Assembly (NCBI GenBank): GCA_002315935.1
Contig: DCII01000003.1
Coordinates: forward strand, 1 to 19,335
Length of the DNA: 19,335 bases
Source of the DNA: Ruminococcaceae bacterium UBA1730
GTDB lineage: Bacteria; Bacillota; Clostridia; Oscillospirales; Acutalibacteraceae
Reading direction: 5' to 3'
Notes under the pieces: model-generated
What the model was told of the DNA's origin: nothing
Database searches by the model: none
Seen by the model: the letters and a program-made list of their open reading frames with translations, nothing else
Part shown: in pieces, positions 1-5,821 of the stretch
How positions within the stretch are numbered: position 1 is the first letter of the stretch
Layout: each line of letters begins with the position of its first letter
Program-made: the position numbers and the translations under genes

Positions 1-142
1 CAAGGTTTTGTAACGCATTTCACACGAAAACAGACCGAAAAGAGGCGATGACGCATTTATTCAGCGTTTCCCAAGGTTTTGTAACGCATTTCACACGAAA
101 ACAGACCAAAAAGATGCGACGACGCATTTATTCAGTGTTTCC
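1..142 (+). repeat. Two tandem copies of a 71-bp intergenic repeat
   Basis: Bases 1-71 and 72-142 are near-identical direct copies (four mismatches by eye), each running from CAAGGTTTTGTAACG to a GTTTCC end. Each unit contains the octamer ACGCATTT twice. A third copy in opposite orientation lies at 19273-19335. No open frame or clear protein match is visible. The array probably continues left of the window, because the window begins inside it. After copy 2 the bases TAAGT-AT-T resemble those after the right-hand copy, so the unit may be slightly longer. Bases 143-196 hold nothing recognisable. The family is unknown; a dispersed intergenic repeat is my inference. Confidence 0.9.
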
Positions 143-196
143 ATAAGTATATTTCAAAAGCAATATAAAGTCAATACGGTAACGAGTTTATTTTAC

Positions 197-1456
197 TCAA
201 CTGCATGGAAGAATCGGAATTGATACGGAAATTCTGAAATTAAAGCCGTTATCCGTTGAAGCGGTTATCTTTCCGCCGCTCGATTCAACAATAACCCTTG
301 CAACGGAAAGACCTATTCCGTGACCGCCCGTTTGTGAATTTCTTGAATCATCCATTCTGAAAAACCTGTCAAACACTCTTTCGATATTTTCTTTTTCGAT
401 TTTTTTCGAAACGGAATTTTCAACTGAAAGAGAAAGCATTTTTTTCTGTGCGGAAAGCTTCAGCTTAACATAACCGCTCTCATTTGAATATTTCATTGCG
501 TTATCAAGCAGAATTGAAGTCAGCTTTCTGATTTCATCGGGAGAGCCGTTCATGGTTATTGATGGCTGAACATCAAGAAGAAATTCCTTGCTCTGCGAGG
601 TTGCAATTGCTCTGAACTGCTGTGCGGTTTCGCTGACGAGGTCCGAGACAGGGAACTCTATTTTCGGAACCTCCTCTCCGTATTCTTCCATTTTAGAAAG
701 ATAGACAAGCTCCTTCGTAAGATTAGTGAGCCGTTTTGTTTGATTTGTTATTTCGGAAAGGCTTTCGTTTTCGCCGTAATCAAGCTCAAGAAGGTCTGCG
801 TTTGCATTGATAATGGTGAGCGGAGTTTTGATTTCATGGCTTGCATCGGTAATGAAACGCTTCTGCTTTTCATAGCTCTCGGCAATCGGTCTGATAATTC
901 TTTCCGCCGCAAGGAGGAACGCAAGCAAAACAATCAGGCATCCGAGAACGCCGCTTGCAATGCTTATCCACATAAATGTCAGCAGGGTATCAAATTTTCT
1001 GCCGCAGTCAAGAAAAACTATTTTGAGATTTTCGCCGTCATCAACCTTTAAAAATCTGAAGCGGTCAACAAATCCCCTTTCGGAATTTCTGCTGATAGCC
1101 TTTGAAATATACTGCTCAACCTCAGATTCGTCAACTGAAACTATTCTCTTTATGTCCGTTTCAATAATTTCTCCTTCGGAGTTTACGGTTGCACTGAAAA
1201 ATCTTGATTCGTAAGGCACTTCGGGAGACATATCCCTCGGAATGAAATCCTTAATTACCGCATCGGGCTTATCCATAGGCTTTTTTTCGTTGAAAAACGG
1301 AATATCCGGCTGAGAAATAACATCAAGTATTCCGTCTGTTTCTTTTATCACAGACGAGAAATTGATAAGATTCATAAAAAGCACAAGAGCCGTCATCAGC
1401 ACCGCCATGGAAACCGTTGCAAGAATGATTATTTTCTTTTTCAGCTTTTTAATCAT
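197..1456 (-). CDS. Two-component sensor histidine kinase
   Basis: A 419-residue membrane histidine kinase that should autophosphorylate and pass phosphate to the response regulator encoded just upstream. It has a TM helix at about 9-31, an extracytoplasmic sensor region at about 32-156, and a second TM helix at about 158-183. Only a short linker follows, with no full HAMP domain. The H-box is SHEIKTP (His207), the N-box LLDNAMKYS (Asn319), the F-box VFDRFFR (361-367) and the G2 box GGHGIGLS (377-384). The first glycine box, normally DxGxG, reads VENSVSKK and is degenerate, as in some Firmicute kinases. The start overlaps the regulator's stop by 8 bp and has a GGAGG ribosome binding site, so the pair is co-transcribed and probably translationally coupled. 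The signal sensed cannot be told. Confidence 0.93.
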   Translation of the reverse strand: MIKKLKKKIIILATVSMAVLMTALVLFMNLINFSSVIKETDGILDVISQPDIPFFNEKKPMDKPDAVIKDFIPRDMSPEVPYESRFFSATVNSEGEIIETDIKRIVSVDESEVEQYISKAISRNSERGFVDRFRFLKVDDGENLKIVFLDCGRKFDTLLTFMWISIASGVLGCLIVLLAFLLAAERIIRPIAESYEKQKRFITDASHEIKTPLTIINANADLLELDYGENESLSEITNQTKRLTNLTKELVYLSKMEEYGEEVPKIEFPVSDLVSETAQQFRAIATSQSKEFLLDVQPSITMNGSPDEIRKLTSILLDNAMKYSNESGYVKLKLSAQKKMLSLSVENSVSKKIEKENIERVFDRFFRMDDSRNSQTGGHGIGLSVARVIVESSGGKITASTDNGFNFRISVSIPILPCS

Positions 1457-2123
1457 TGATAACCTCCAATGAATATCCTGCGTTTCTTGATGCCTTTATC
1501 TGAACATTTGCCTTCAGTGCGGTCAGCTTTTTTCGAAGATATGAAATATACACCCACACAACATTGATTTCCGCTTCGCTGTCATAGCCCCATACTCTGT
1601 CCATAATGCGTTCCGTTGCGATTATGCGACCGGGATTCAGCATAAATAATTCCATGAGCTGAAATTCCTTGTTGGCAAGGCGATAGCTTCCCTGCGTTGA
1701 AGAAAGCTCAAACGAAGCTCTGTCAAGCGTTATATTTCCGATTGAAAGTCTTGTGTCCGATTCGTCTCTGCTTCTTGTTATGCATCTGATTCTTGCCATA
1801 AGCTCTCTTGAATCAAACGGCTTTGCAAGATAATCATTCGCTCCGCTGTCAAGCCCGAGAACCTTATCCTCAACCTCGGATTTGGCGGTCAGCATAAGAA
1901 TTGGGATATTCATCCCCTGCTGACGCACCTTTTTAAGCACGGTTATGCCGTCCATCTTCGGCATCATAATGTCAAGCACTGCAACATCATAAATTCCCGT
2001 TGTGATATAGTCGAGTGCATCCTCGCCGTTATAAACAGCATCCGCAGAGAAATTATTCTTTTCAAAAATTTTGACGATAGCCCTTGCAAGAGGGATTTCA
2101 TCCTCCGCAATTAAAATTCTCAT
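1449..2123 (-). CDS. OmpR/PhoB-family response regulator
   Basis: A 224-residue DNA-binding regulator, partner of the downstream kinase. The receiver domain (1-118) shows the acidic pair at 7-8, phosphoacceptor Asp51 in VAVLDIMMP, Thr79 and Lys101 in LAKPF. A winged-helix effector domain follows (about 125-222), ending in the usual YISYLRKKL recognition region and a GYSLE wing. Length is normal for the family. The ribosome binding site is weak (GAGTGA before the ATG). Upstream are a TATAAT box and three TTAA boxes spaced exactly 11 bp apart, which suggests autoregulation. Which regulon it controls cannot be read from the window. Confidence 0.95.
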   Translation of the reverse strand: MRILIAEDEIPLARAIVKIFEKNNFSADAVYNGEDALDYITTGIYDVAVLDIMMPKMDGITVLKKVRQQGMNIPILMLTAKSEVEDKVLGLDSGANDYLAKPFDSRELMARIRCITRSRDESDTRLSIGNITLDRASFELSSTQGSYRLANKEFQLMELFMLNPGRIIATERIMDRVWGYDSEAEINVVWVYISYLRKKLTALKANVQIKASRNAGYSLEVIND

Positions 2124-2155
2124 TTTTCATCACTCAATTCCATTTTAATATGATG

Positions 2156-2198
2156 ATTATAGCCACGATAAATTAAATGGAGTTTAAAATAGTGTTAA
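2156..2198 (-). promoter_or_regulatory. Response-regulator promoter with three 11-bp-phased TTAA boxes
   Basis: On the minus strand a perfect TATAAT (2156-2161) lies about 33 bp before the regulator's start codon. At the -35 position there is no good hexamer (AACTCC). TTAA occurs there at 2173-2176, 2184-2187 and 2195-2198, at exact 11-bp spacing. PhoB/OmpR regulators bind such direct repeats on one DNA face and can replace a weak -35 element. Autoregulation is inferred. Confidence 0.55.
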
Positions 2199-2210
2199 TA
2201 AAAAGCAAAG

Positions 2211-2238
2211 AAAAAACCCGGCATCAATCGACACCGAG
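2211..2238 (-). terminator. Rho-independent terminator after rpmA
   Basis: On the minus strand a 9-bp stem (CTCGGTGTC with GATGCCGGG, allowing G-U pairs) and a GATT loop are followed by TTTTTT. It ends the rplU-prp-rpmA transcript and separates it from the two-component promoter. Confidence 0.85.
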
Positions 2239-2258
2239 TCCGTTTTCTTCAAATGTAA

Positions 2259-2543
2259 TTACTGCTCAACAGCGTAAACGCTGACCTTCTTGCGGTCCTT
2301 ACCAAGGCGTTCGAACTTGACAGTACCATCAACAAGTGCAAAAAGAGTATCATCTGAACCGATACCAACATTGGTGCCGGGATGGATGTGAGTACCTCTC
2401 TGTCTTACGAGGATGTTACCTGCAAGAACAAACTGACCGTCAGCTCTCTTAGCACCGAGTCTCTTGGATTCGGAATCACGGCCGTTACGGGTTGAACCCA
2501 TACCTTTTTTATGAGCGAAAAGCTGAACATTGATTTTAAGCAT
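2259..2543 (-). CDS. rpmA: 50S ribosomal protein L27, N-terminally extended form
   Basis: A 94-residue L27 of the large ribosomal subunit, whose N-terminal tail reaches the peptidyl transferase centre. The mature sequence starts AHKKGMGSTRNGRDSE, the family signature, and runs to the normal end. It is preceded by MLKINVQLF, nine residues absent from E. coli L27. In Firmicutes this extension is cut after Phe by the cysteine protease Prp, giving an 85-residue mature protein; prp is the adjacent upstream gene. The start codon overlaps the 3' end of prp by 8 bp and has a GGAGG ribosome binding site within prp. Confidence 0.98.
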   Translation of the reverse strand: MLKINVQLFAHKKGMGSTRNGRDSESKRLGAKRADGQFVLAGNILVRQRGTHIHPGTNVGIGSDDTLFALVDGTVKFERLGKDRKKVSVYAVEQ

Positions 2544-2859
2544 TCTTTACACCTCCATAGATAATTCTGATGTTTTTCGGATACTGCTTTGAAAGCTCTG
2601 TCAGATGAAGCTCAAGACCCCTGAGAATCTTTTCAGATGTTTCATCGGGTTTTATAAGCTCAAGGCTCATTGAATTGCCTTCAACGCTTGCTCTTGCATC
2701 CGCATTGATAATGTCTGTTACGGTGTTGGCAGCCATATAAGCCGCCGAGGAAACCGCCGCACACACTATATCGCTTCCGCTTTCTGCAAACATTGCGTGA
2801 CCGCTTATTTCAAAGCCGGTTAGTCGGTTGTTACCGATGCTGAATTTTACCCTTATCAT
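2536..2859 (-). CDS. prp: Ribosomal-processing cysteine protease Prp
   Basis: A 107-residue Prp-family cysteine protease (YsxB type). In Staphylococcus aureus the family member removes the N-terminal extension of L27. The catalytic dyad is visible as His21 in SGHAMFAESGSD and Cys33 in DIVCAAVSS, the diagnostic spacing for the family. It lies between rplU and rpmA as in most Firmicutes, 12 bp after rplU and overlapping rpmA. The ATG has no convincing Shine-Dalgarno sequence (the bases before it are TCTCCCT), so translation probably depends on coupling to rplU. That would keep the protease far below its ribosomal-protein neighbours; this is inference. Confidence 0.95.
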   Translation of the reverse strand: MIRVKFSIGNNRLTGFEISGHAMFAESGSDIVCAAVSSAAYMAANTVTDIINADARASVEGNSMSLELIKPDETSEKILRGLELHLTELSKQYPKNIRIIYGGVKNA

Positions 2860-2871
2860 AGGGAGATTCAG

Positions 2872-3183
2872 TTAAGCGTTGATAGCTGTGATTTCAACCT
2901 TGGTGTAAGGCTGTCTGTGACCCATCTTACGCTTTTCGTTTTTCTTTGACTTGTAAGTCATAACAGTGATTTTCTTAGCCTTGCCGTTCTTCTCAACCTT
3001 TGCTGCAACGCTTGCACCTGCAACATAAGGAGCACCAACGGTAATGCCGTCATCGGTTCCAACAGCGATAACCTTATCAAAGGTGTATTCGCTTTCTGCT
3101 TCGACATCAAGCTTTTCAATGAAGATAACATTACCTGCTTCTACCTTGTACTGCTTTCCGCCGGTTTCAATAATTGCGTACAT
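2872..3183 (-). CDS. rplU: 50S ribosomal protein L21
   Basis: A 103-residue L21, normal length. It begins MYAIIETGGKQYKVEAG and carries the family's basic C-terminal block around KSKKNEKRKMGHRQPYT, which contacts 23S rRNA. It is the first gene of the rplU-prp-rpmA operon and is preceded by a structured 5' leader and a perfect sigma-A promoter. The ribosome binding site is AAGGAAG. Identity is secure. Confidence 0.98.
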   Translation of the reverse strand: MYAIIETGGKQYKVEAGNVIFIEKLDVEAESEYTFDKVIAVGTDDGITVGAPYVAGASVAAKVEKNGKAKKITVMTYKSKKNEKRKMGHRQPYTKVEITAINA

Positions 3184-3270
3184 TCGAAAGATCTTCCTTT
3201 TCTATAGACTCGCTACTCTGGGGCTCATTGCTGATTTTGGGCACAACTCACCCGCCCCGAATATGCGGCA
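3184..3270 (-). ncRNA. Structured 5' leader of rplU (L21-leader candidate)
   Basis: From the predicted transcription start near 3270 to rplU there is an ~87-nt leader. It can form an outer stem GGGGC (3254-3258) with GCCCC (3220-3224), enclosing a hairpin GGGU/GCCC (3250-3253 with 3239-3242). Firmicute rplU operons commonly carry an autoregulatory L21 leader bound by L21. I cannot confirm a match to that family's consensus, so this is a candidate from position and pairing only. Confidence 0.5.
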
Positions 3271-3276
3271 TTGATG

Positions 3277-3305
3277 ATTATATCACGAAGTTTAAGCGTT
3301 GTCAA
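3277..3305 (-). promoter_or_regulatory. Perfect sigma-A promoter of rplU-prp-rpmA
   Basis: TTGACA (3300-3305), a 17-bp spacer and TATAAT (3277-3282) on the minus strand match the sigma-A consensus exactly. Transcription would begin near 3270. Confidence 0.9.
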
Positions 3306-3360
3306 CAGTTTTATTTTATTCGGCATTTTCGTGTGTTTTCGTGTATTTTTCATCAGGAAC

Positions 3361-4731
3361 TCAGGCGTGCAGGATTAATCTTGCAAATCCGAAATAAATA
3401 ACAAGTGTTATTGCATCAACAATCGTGGTAATCATCGGTCCTGCCATGAGTGCAGGGTCAAGATGAAGAAGCTTTGCGAGGATGGGAAGCGAACAGCCTA
3501 TCATCTTTGCAACTATAACGGCAAACACCATCGCAAGGCAGACAACGAGAATTATCTTCACATCACCTGAGCCGAGTCCGAATTTGCCGAGGACAAACAT
3601 TCGGGCAAAGTTAGCAACTGCAAGGGCAACGCCGCAGAGAACTGCAACTCTGATTTCCTTCCAGAGAACTCTGAAATAATCCTTTATCTTTATCGTTCCG
3701 AGAGCAAGTCCACGGATGATAAGCGTTGAAACCTGATTACCCGAATTTCCTCCGGTGTCCATAAGCATGGGTATGCAGGCTGTCAGACCTGCGAATTTTG
3801 CAAGCTGACCTTCAAAGCCTGTAATAATCTGACCTGTGAAGGTTGCGGAAATCATGAGTATGAGAAGCCATACGATTCTGTTTTTCGTTAGAGTAAAAAC
3901 GCCTGTTTTGAGGTAATCATCTTCAGAGGGAAGAAGCAAAGCCATCTTTTCAAAGTCTTCCGTGTTTTCCTCCTGGATAACATCAACAACATCGTCAATT
4001 GTGATGATACCGACAAGGCGTTTATCGTTATCAACAACGGGAACCGAAAGAAGGTCATACTTGCGAACGAGGTTTGCAACCGTTTCCTGGTCATCATGGG
4101 TTGTGACAAAAATCAATTGATCATCATCAAGCATGATGCTTCCGATTGTTGCATCGGCGGCGGAAACGATAAGTCTTCTGAGCGGAACGCTTCCGAGAAG
4201 AATTCTTTTCGAATCAATGCAGTAAACAGTGTCAATTGATTCCTTGTCAAGAGCCGTTCTCCGTAGCTCCTTAACCGCCTCTTCAACAGTGACATTTTCT
4301 TTGAATGCCGCCATCTCAACGGTCATGATGCTTCCTGCTGAATCCTCGGGATAATTGAGAATTTTATTAATCAGATTTCTTGTTTCGGGATTTGCCTGCG
4401 AAAGAACTCTTGTAACAACATTTGCGGGCACATCCTCAAGAAAGTCAACCGCATCGTCAATGAACATTCCCTCAACGAGGTTATGAAGCTCTTTATTTGT
4501 GATGGATTCAACTATTGTTTCCTGAATATCCTTATCGAGATAAGCGAAAACATCTGCGGAGGTGTCCGTCGGCAAAAGTCTGAAAAGCTTCGCCTGAACC
4601 TCATCCTCTGCATTTGAAATAACCTGTGCAATATCAACAACATTCATTTCAACAAGAATATCCTTGATTGCAGAAAACTTGCCGTCAACAAGCATCTTGT
4701 TTATGATGCCGAACAAAACTTCATTTTCCAT
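3361..4731 (-). CDS. mgtE: MgtE-family magnesium transporter
   Basis: A 456-residue magnesium channel/transporter of the inner membrane. The cytoplasmic N domain (about 10-125) precedes a CBS pair (about 134-255) with the typical GIITIDDVVDVI end. These domains bind Mg2+ and close the pore when it is plentiful. The membrane part (about 285-455) has PMLMDTGGNSGNQ (321-333) and the GPMITTIVDA helix with pore Asp439. I start at the ATG at 4731 (MENEVLF), since the frame upstream runs into a terminator hairpin. The only purine-rich candidate ribosome binding site, AAAGGG, lies in the 3' arm of that hairpin, about 12 nt from the ATG. Expression is therefore likely controlled by the leader. No clear terminator follows the gene. 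Confidence 0.96.
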   Translation of the reverse strand: MENEVLFGIINKMLVDGKFSAIKDILVEMNVVDIAQVISNAEDEVQAKLFRLLPTDTSADVFAYLDKDIQETIVESITNKELHNLVEGMFIDDAVDFLEDVPANVVTRVLSQANPETRNLINKILNYPEDSAGSIMTVEMAAFKENVTVEEAVKELRRTALDKESIDTVYCIDSKRILLGSVPLRRLIVSAADATIGSIMLDDDQLIFVTTHDDQETVANLVRKYDLLSVPVVDNDKRLVGIITIDDVVDVIQEENTEDFEKMALLLPSEDDYLKTGVFTLTKNRIVWLLILMISATFTGQIITGFEGQLAKFAGLTACIPMLMDTGGNSGNQVSTLIIRGLALGTIKIKDYFRVLWKEIRVAVLCGVALAVANFARMFVLGKFGLGSGDVKIILVVCLAMVFAVIVAKMIGCSLPILAKLLHLDPALMAGPMITTIVDAITLVIYFGFARLILHA

Positions 4732-4769
4732 AAAAAAATAACGCCCTTTCTGCAAAAGCACAAGGGCGT
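4732..4769 (-). terminator. Attenuator hairpin abutting the mgtE start codon
   Basis: On the minus strand ACGCCCTT (4762-4769) pairs perfectly with AAGGGCGT (4741-4748), followed by TATTTTTTT that runs straight into the mgtE ATG. This is a full intrinsic terminator inside the leader, after the promoter and before the gene, so it must be conditional. Its 3' arm also holds the only plausible mgtE Shine-Dalgarno, so the hairpin could block translation too. Its 5' arm can pair instead with ACAGGGC (4805-4811) of the upstream element. Confidence 0.8.
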
Positions 4770-4788
4770 AAAACCGTTCAATTAAAGC

Positions 4789-4869
4789 CTAAAACTTCTG
4801 AACAGCCCTGTCACTTCTGCTATTGAATTTTAAATAACTTGGTCGACCGTGACTACCGTCGCTGTTCAA
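4789..4869 (-). CDS. Possible 26-residue leader peptide before mgtE
   Basis: A short frame starts with TTG (4869) preceded by GAAGGAG at a 9-nt spacing and ends with TAG (4789), 20 nt before the attenuator stem. The product would begin MNSDGSHGRPSY and end DRAVQKF; it is rich in Ser, Arg and Asp with one Pro. It covers the whole structured element, so translation would disturb the stems. An in-frame TGA lies three codons upstream of the TTG. Enterobacterial mgtL and corL leaders sense Mg2+ by ribosome behaviour, which makes a translated leader thinkable here. I do not recognise the peptide, and the frame may be a chance opening within a structured RNA. Confidence 0.35.
   Translation of the reverse strand: MNSDGSHGRPSYLKFNSRSDRAVQKF
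4800..4867 (-). ncRNA. Structured leader element, riboswitch candidate upstream of mgtE
   Basis: The 68-nt element is closed by a perfect 7-bp stem GAACAGC/GCUGUUC (4861-4867 with 4800-4806). Inside are GUCAC/GUGAC (4849-4853 with 4810-4814), a self-complementary GGUCGACC (4841-4848), and a hairpin GUUAUU/AAUAGC (4833-4838 with 4819-4824). The strand ACAGGGC at 4805-4811 can either complete these stems or pair with the 5' arm of the terminator, giving mutually exclusive folds: element formed, terminator free, gene off. That logic suits a Mg2+ or other metal sensor. I do not see the M-box (ykoK) core sequences, nor motifs of the other metal riboswitch classes I know. Confidence 0.55.
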
Positions 4870-4904
4870 AGAATTTCACTCCTTCAAAATTTTTTTGCAG
4901 ATAT

Positions 4905-4933
4905 ATTTTACACCTGCGTTTTTCATATGTCAA
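4905..4933 (-). promoter_or_regulatory. Sigma-A promoter of mgtE
   Basis: TTGACA (4928-4933), a 17-bp spacer and TAAAAT (4905-4910) on the minus strand. Transcription would start near 4898, giving a ~167-nt leader before the mgtE ATG. Confidence 0.85.
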
Positions 4934-4975
4934 TTATAATATTTTACAAAATAGTATGCTGTTCCGAAGCAATTT

Positions 4976-5821
4976 TTATACTCCGGTGAAGTTATATTCC
5001 GCTCCCGTTTTATTTGCAAGGCTTTCCATATATTCACGGCTCGGCGGAGTAATATCAGCCAGCTTATATTCTCTTCCGAGAGATTTGTATTTTCCGCATC
5101 CTGTTTCGTGATAAGCAAGAATTTCATATCTGAACGGCTTACAGAATACGGCGATTTTTTCAATTTCATCGTCATTCAAGGTCGGAATAACAGGCGTTCT
5201 GAAAAGAATATCCATGCCGCTTTTCTTGAGTTTTTCCGCATTTTCAAGAATTGTTTTATTTGAAACGCCCGTAAATTTCTTGTGCTTTTCCTCGTCAATA
5301 CATTTGATGTCGCAAAGCACCATATCAAGATAAGGAAGCACCTTTTCGAAGCTGCCCCACGGAACATTTGCCGCAGTTTCGATTGCCGTATGAATTCCGT
5401 TTTCCTTGCAGATTTTCAGAATTTCCGCCGCAAAATCCGCCTGAAGCAGAGGCTCACCGCCCGAAAGAGTAACTCCCCCGCCCGAGGTTTCATAGAACGC
5501 CTTGTCACGGATTGCTGTTTTTGCCGCATCCTCTGCGGAAATGATTTCTCCCGAAATTCTTCTTGCATCGTGAAAGCAGACTTCAACGCATTTTCCGCAG
5601 GCAATGCAGTTATCGGTAAAGGTTTTGTTACAGATTTCATTGCATTTTCCACAGCCAACGCATTTTTCTTTATTGAAAAGAAGCTCATTTTCCATTCCTT
5701 GCGATTCGGGATTATGGCACCACAAACAACGCAGATTACAGCCCTTGAAAAATATGTTTGTTCTTATTCCGGGACCGTCATAAATACTGAAACGCTGAAT
5801 ATCAAAAATATGTCCGTTCAT
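4976..5821 (-). CDS. Glycyl radical enzyme activase (radical SAM)
   Basis: A 281-residue radical SAM protein of the PFL-activating-enzyme family. It would use S-adenosylmethionine to put the glycyl radical on the enzyme encoded just upstream. The SAM cluster motif CNLRCLWC gives Cys28, Cys32 and Cys35. Two ferredoxin-type 4Fe-4S motifs follow (CVGCGKCNEIC, CIACGKCVEVC, about 54-82), as in activases of dehydratase- and decarboxylase-type enzymes but not in PflA itself. SGGEPLLQ is the SAM-binding GGE region. I start at the ATG at 5821, whose A is the last base of the upstream TGA (TGATG), so the two genes are translationally coupled. A TTG one codon earlier is a less likely start. Confidence 0.95.
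   Translation of the reverse strand: MNGHIFDIQRFSIYDGPGIRTNIFFKGCNLRCLWCHNPESQGMENELLFNKEKCVGCGKCNEICNKTFTDNCIACGKCVEVCFHDARRISGEIISAEDAAKTAIRDKAFYETSGGGVTLSGGEPLLQADFAAEILKICKENGIHTAIETAANVPWGSFEKVLPYLDMVLCDIKCIDEEKHKKFTGVSNKTILENAEKLKKSGMDILFRTPVIPTLNDDEIEKIAVFCKPFRYEILAYHETGCGKYKSLGREYKLADITPPSREYMESLANKTGAEYNFTGV

Noticed and set aside
1..142. CRISPR array
   Set aside because: The units are adjacent 71-bp copies with no unique spacers between them and there are no cas genes.
740..1051. Open frame of 103 codons on the plus strand inside the kinase gene
   Set aside because: It is antisense to a clearly identified histidine kinase and has no ribosome binding site or recognisable domain.
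3326..3345. Two direct copies of TTTTCGTGT(G/A) after mgtE
   Set aside because: Only two 10-bp units, no hairpin or known site; probably chance in low-complexity sequence.
4732..4761. Longer mgtE start (GTG at 4761)
   Set aside because: It would put the terminator loop and 3' arm in coding sequence and lacks a ribosome binding site; the ATG at 4731 gives a normal MgtE N-terminus.
4800..4867. M-box (ykoK) magnesium riboswitch
   Set aside because: Position fits, but the element is far shorter and none of the conserved M-box core motifs could be found by eye; left as an unclassified candidate.
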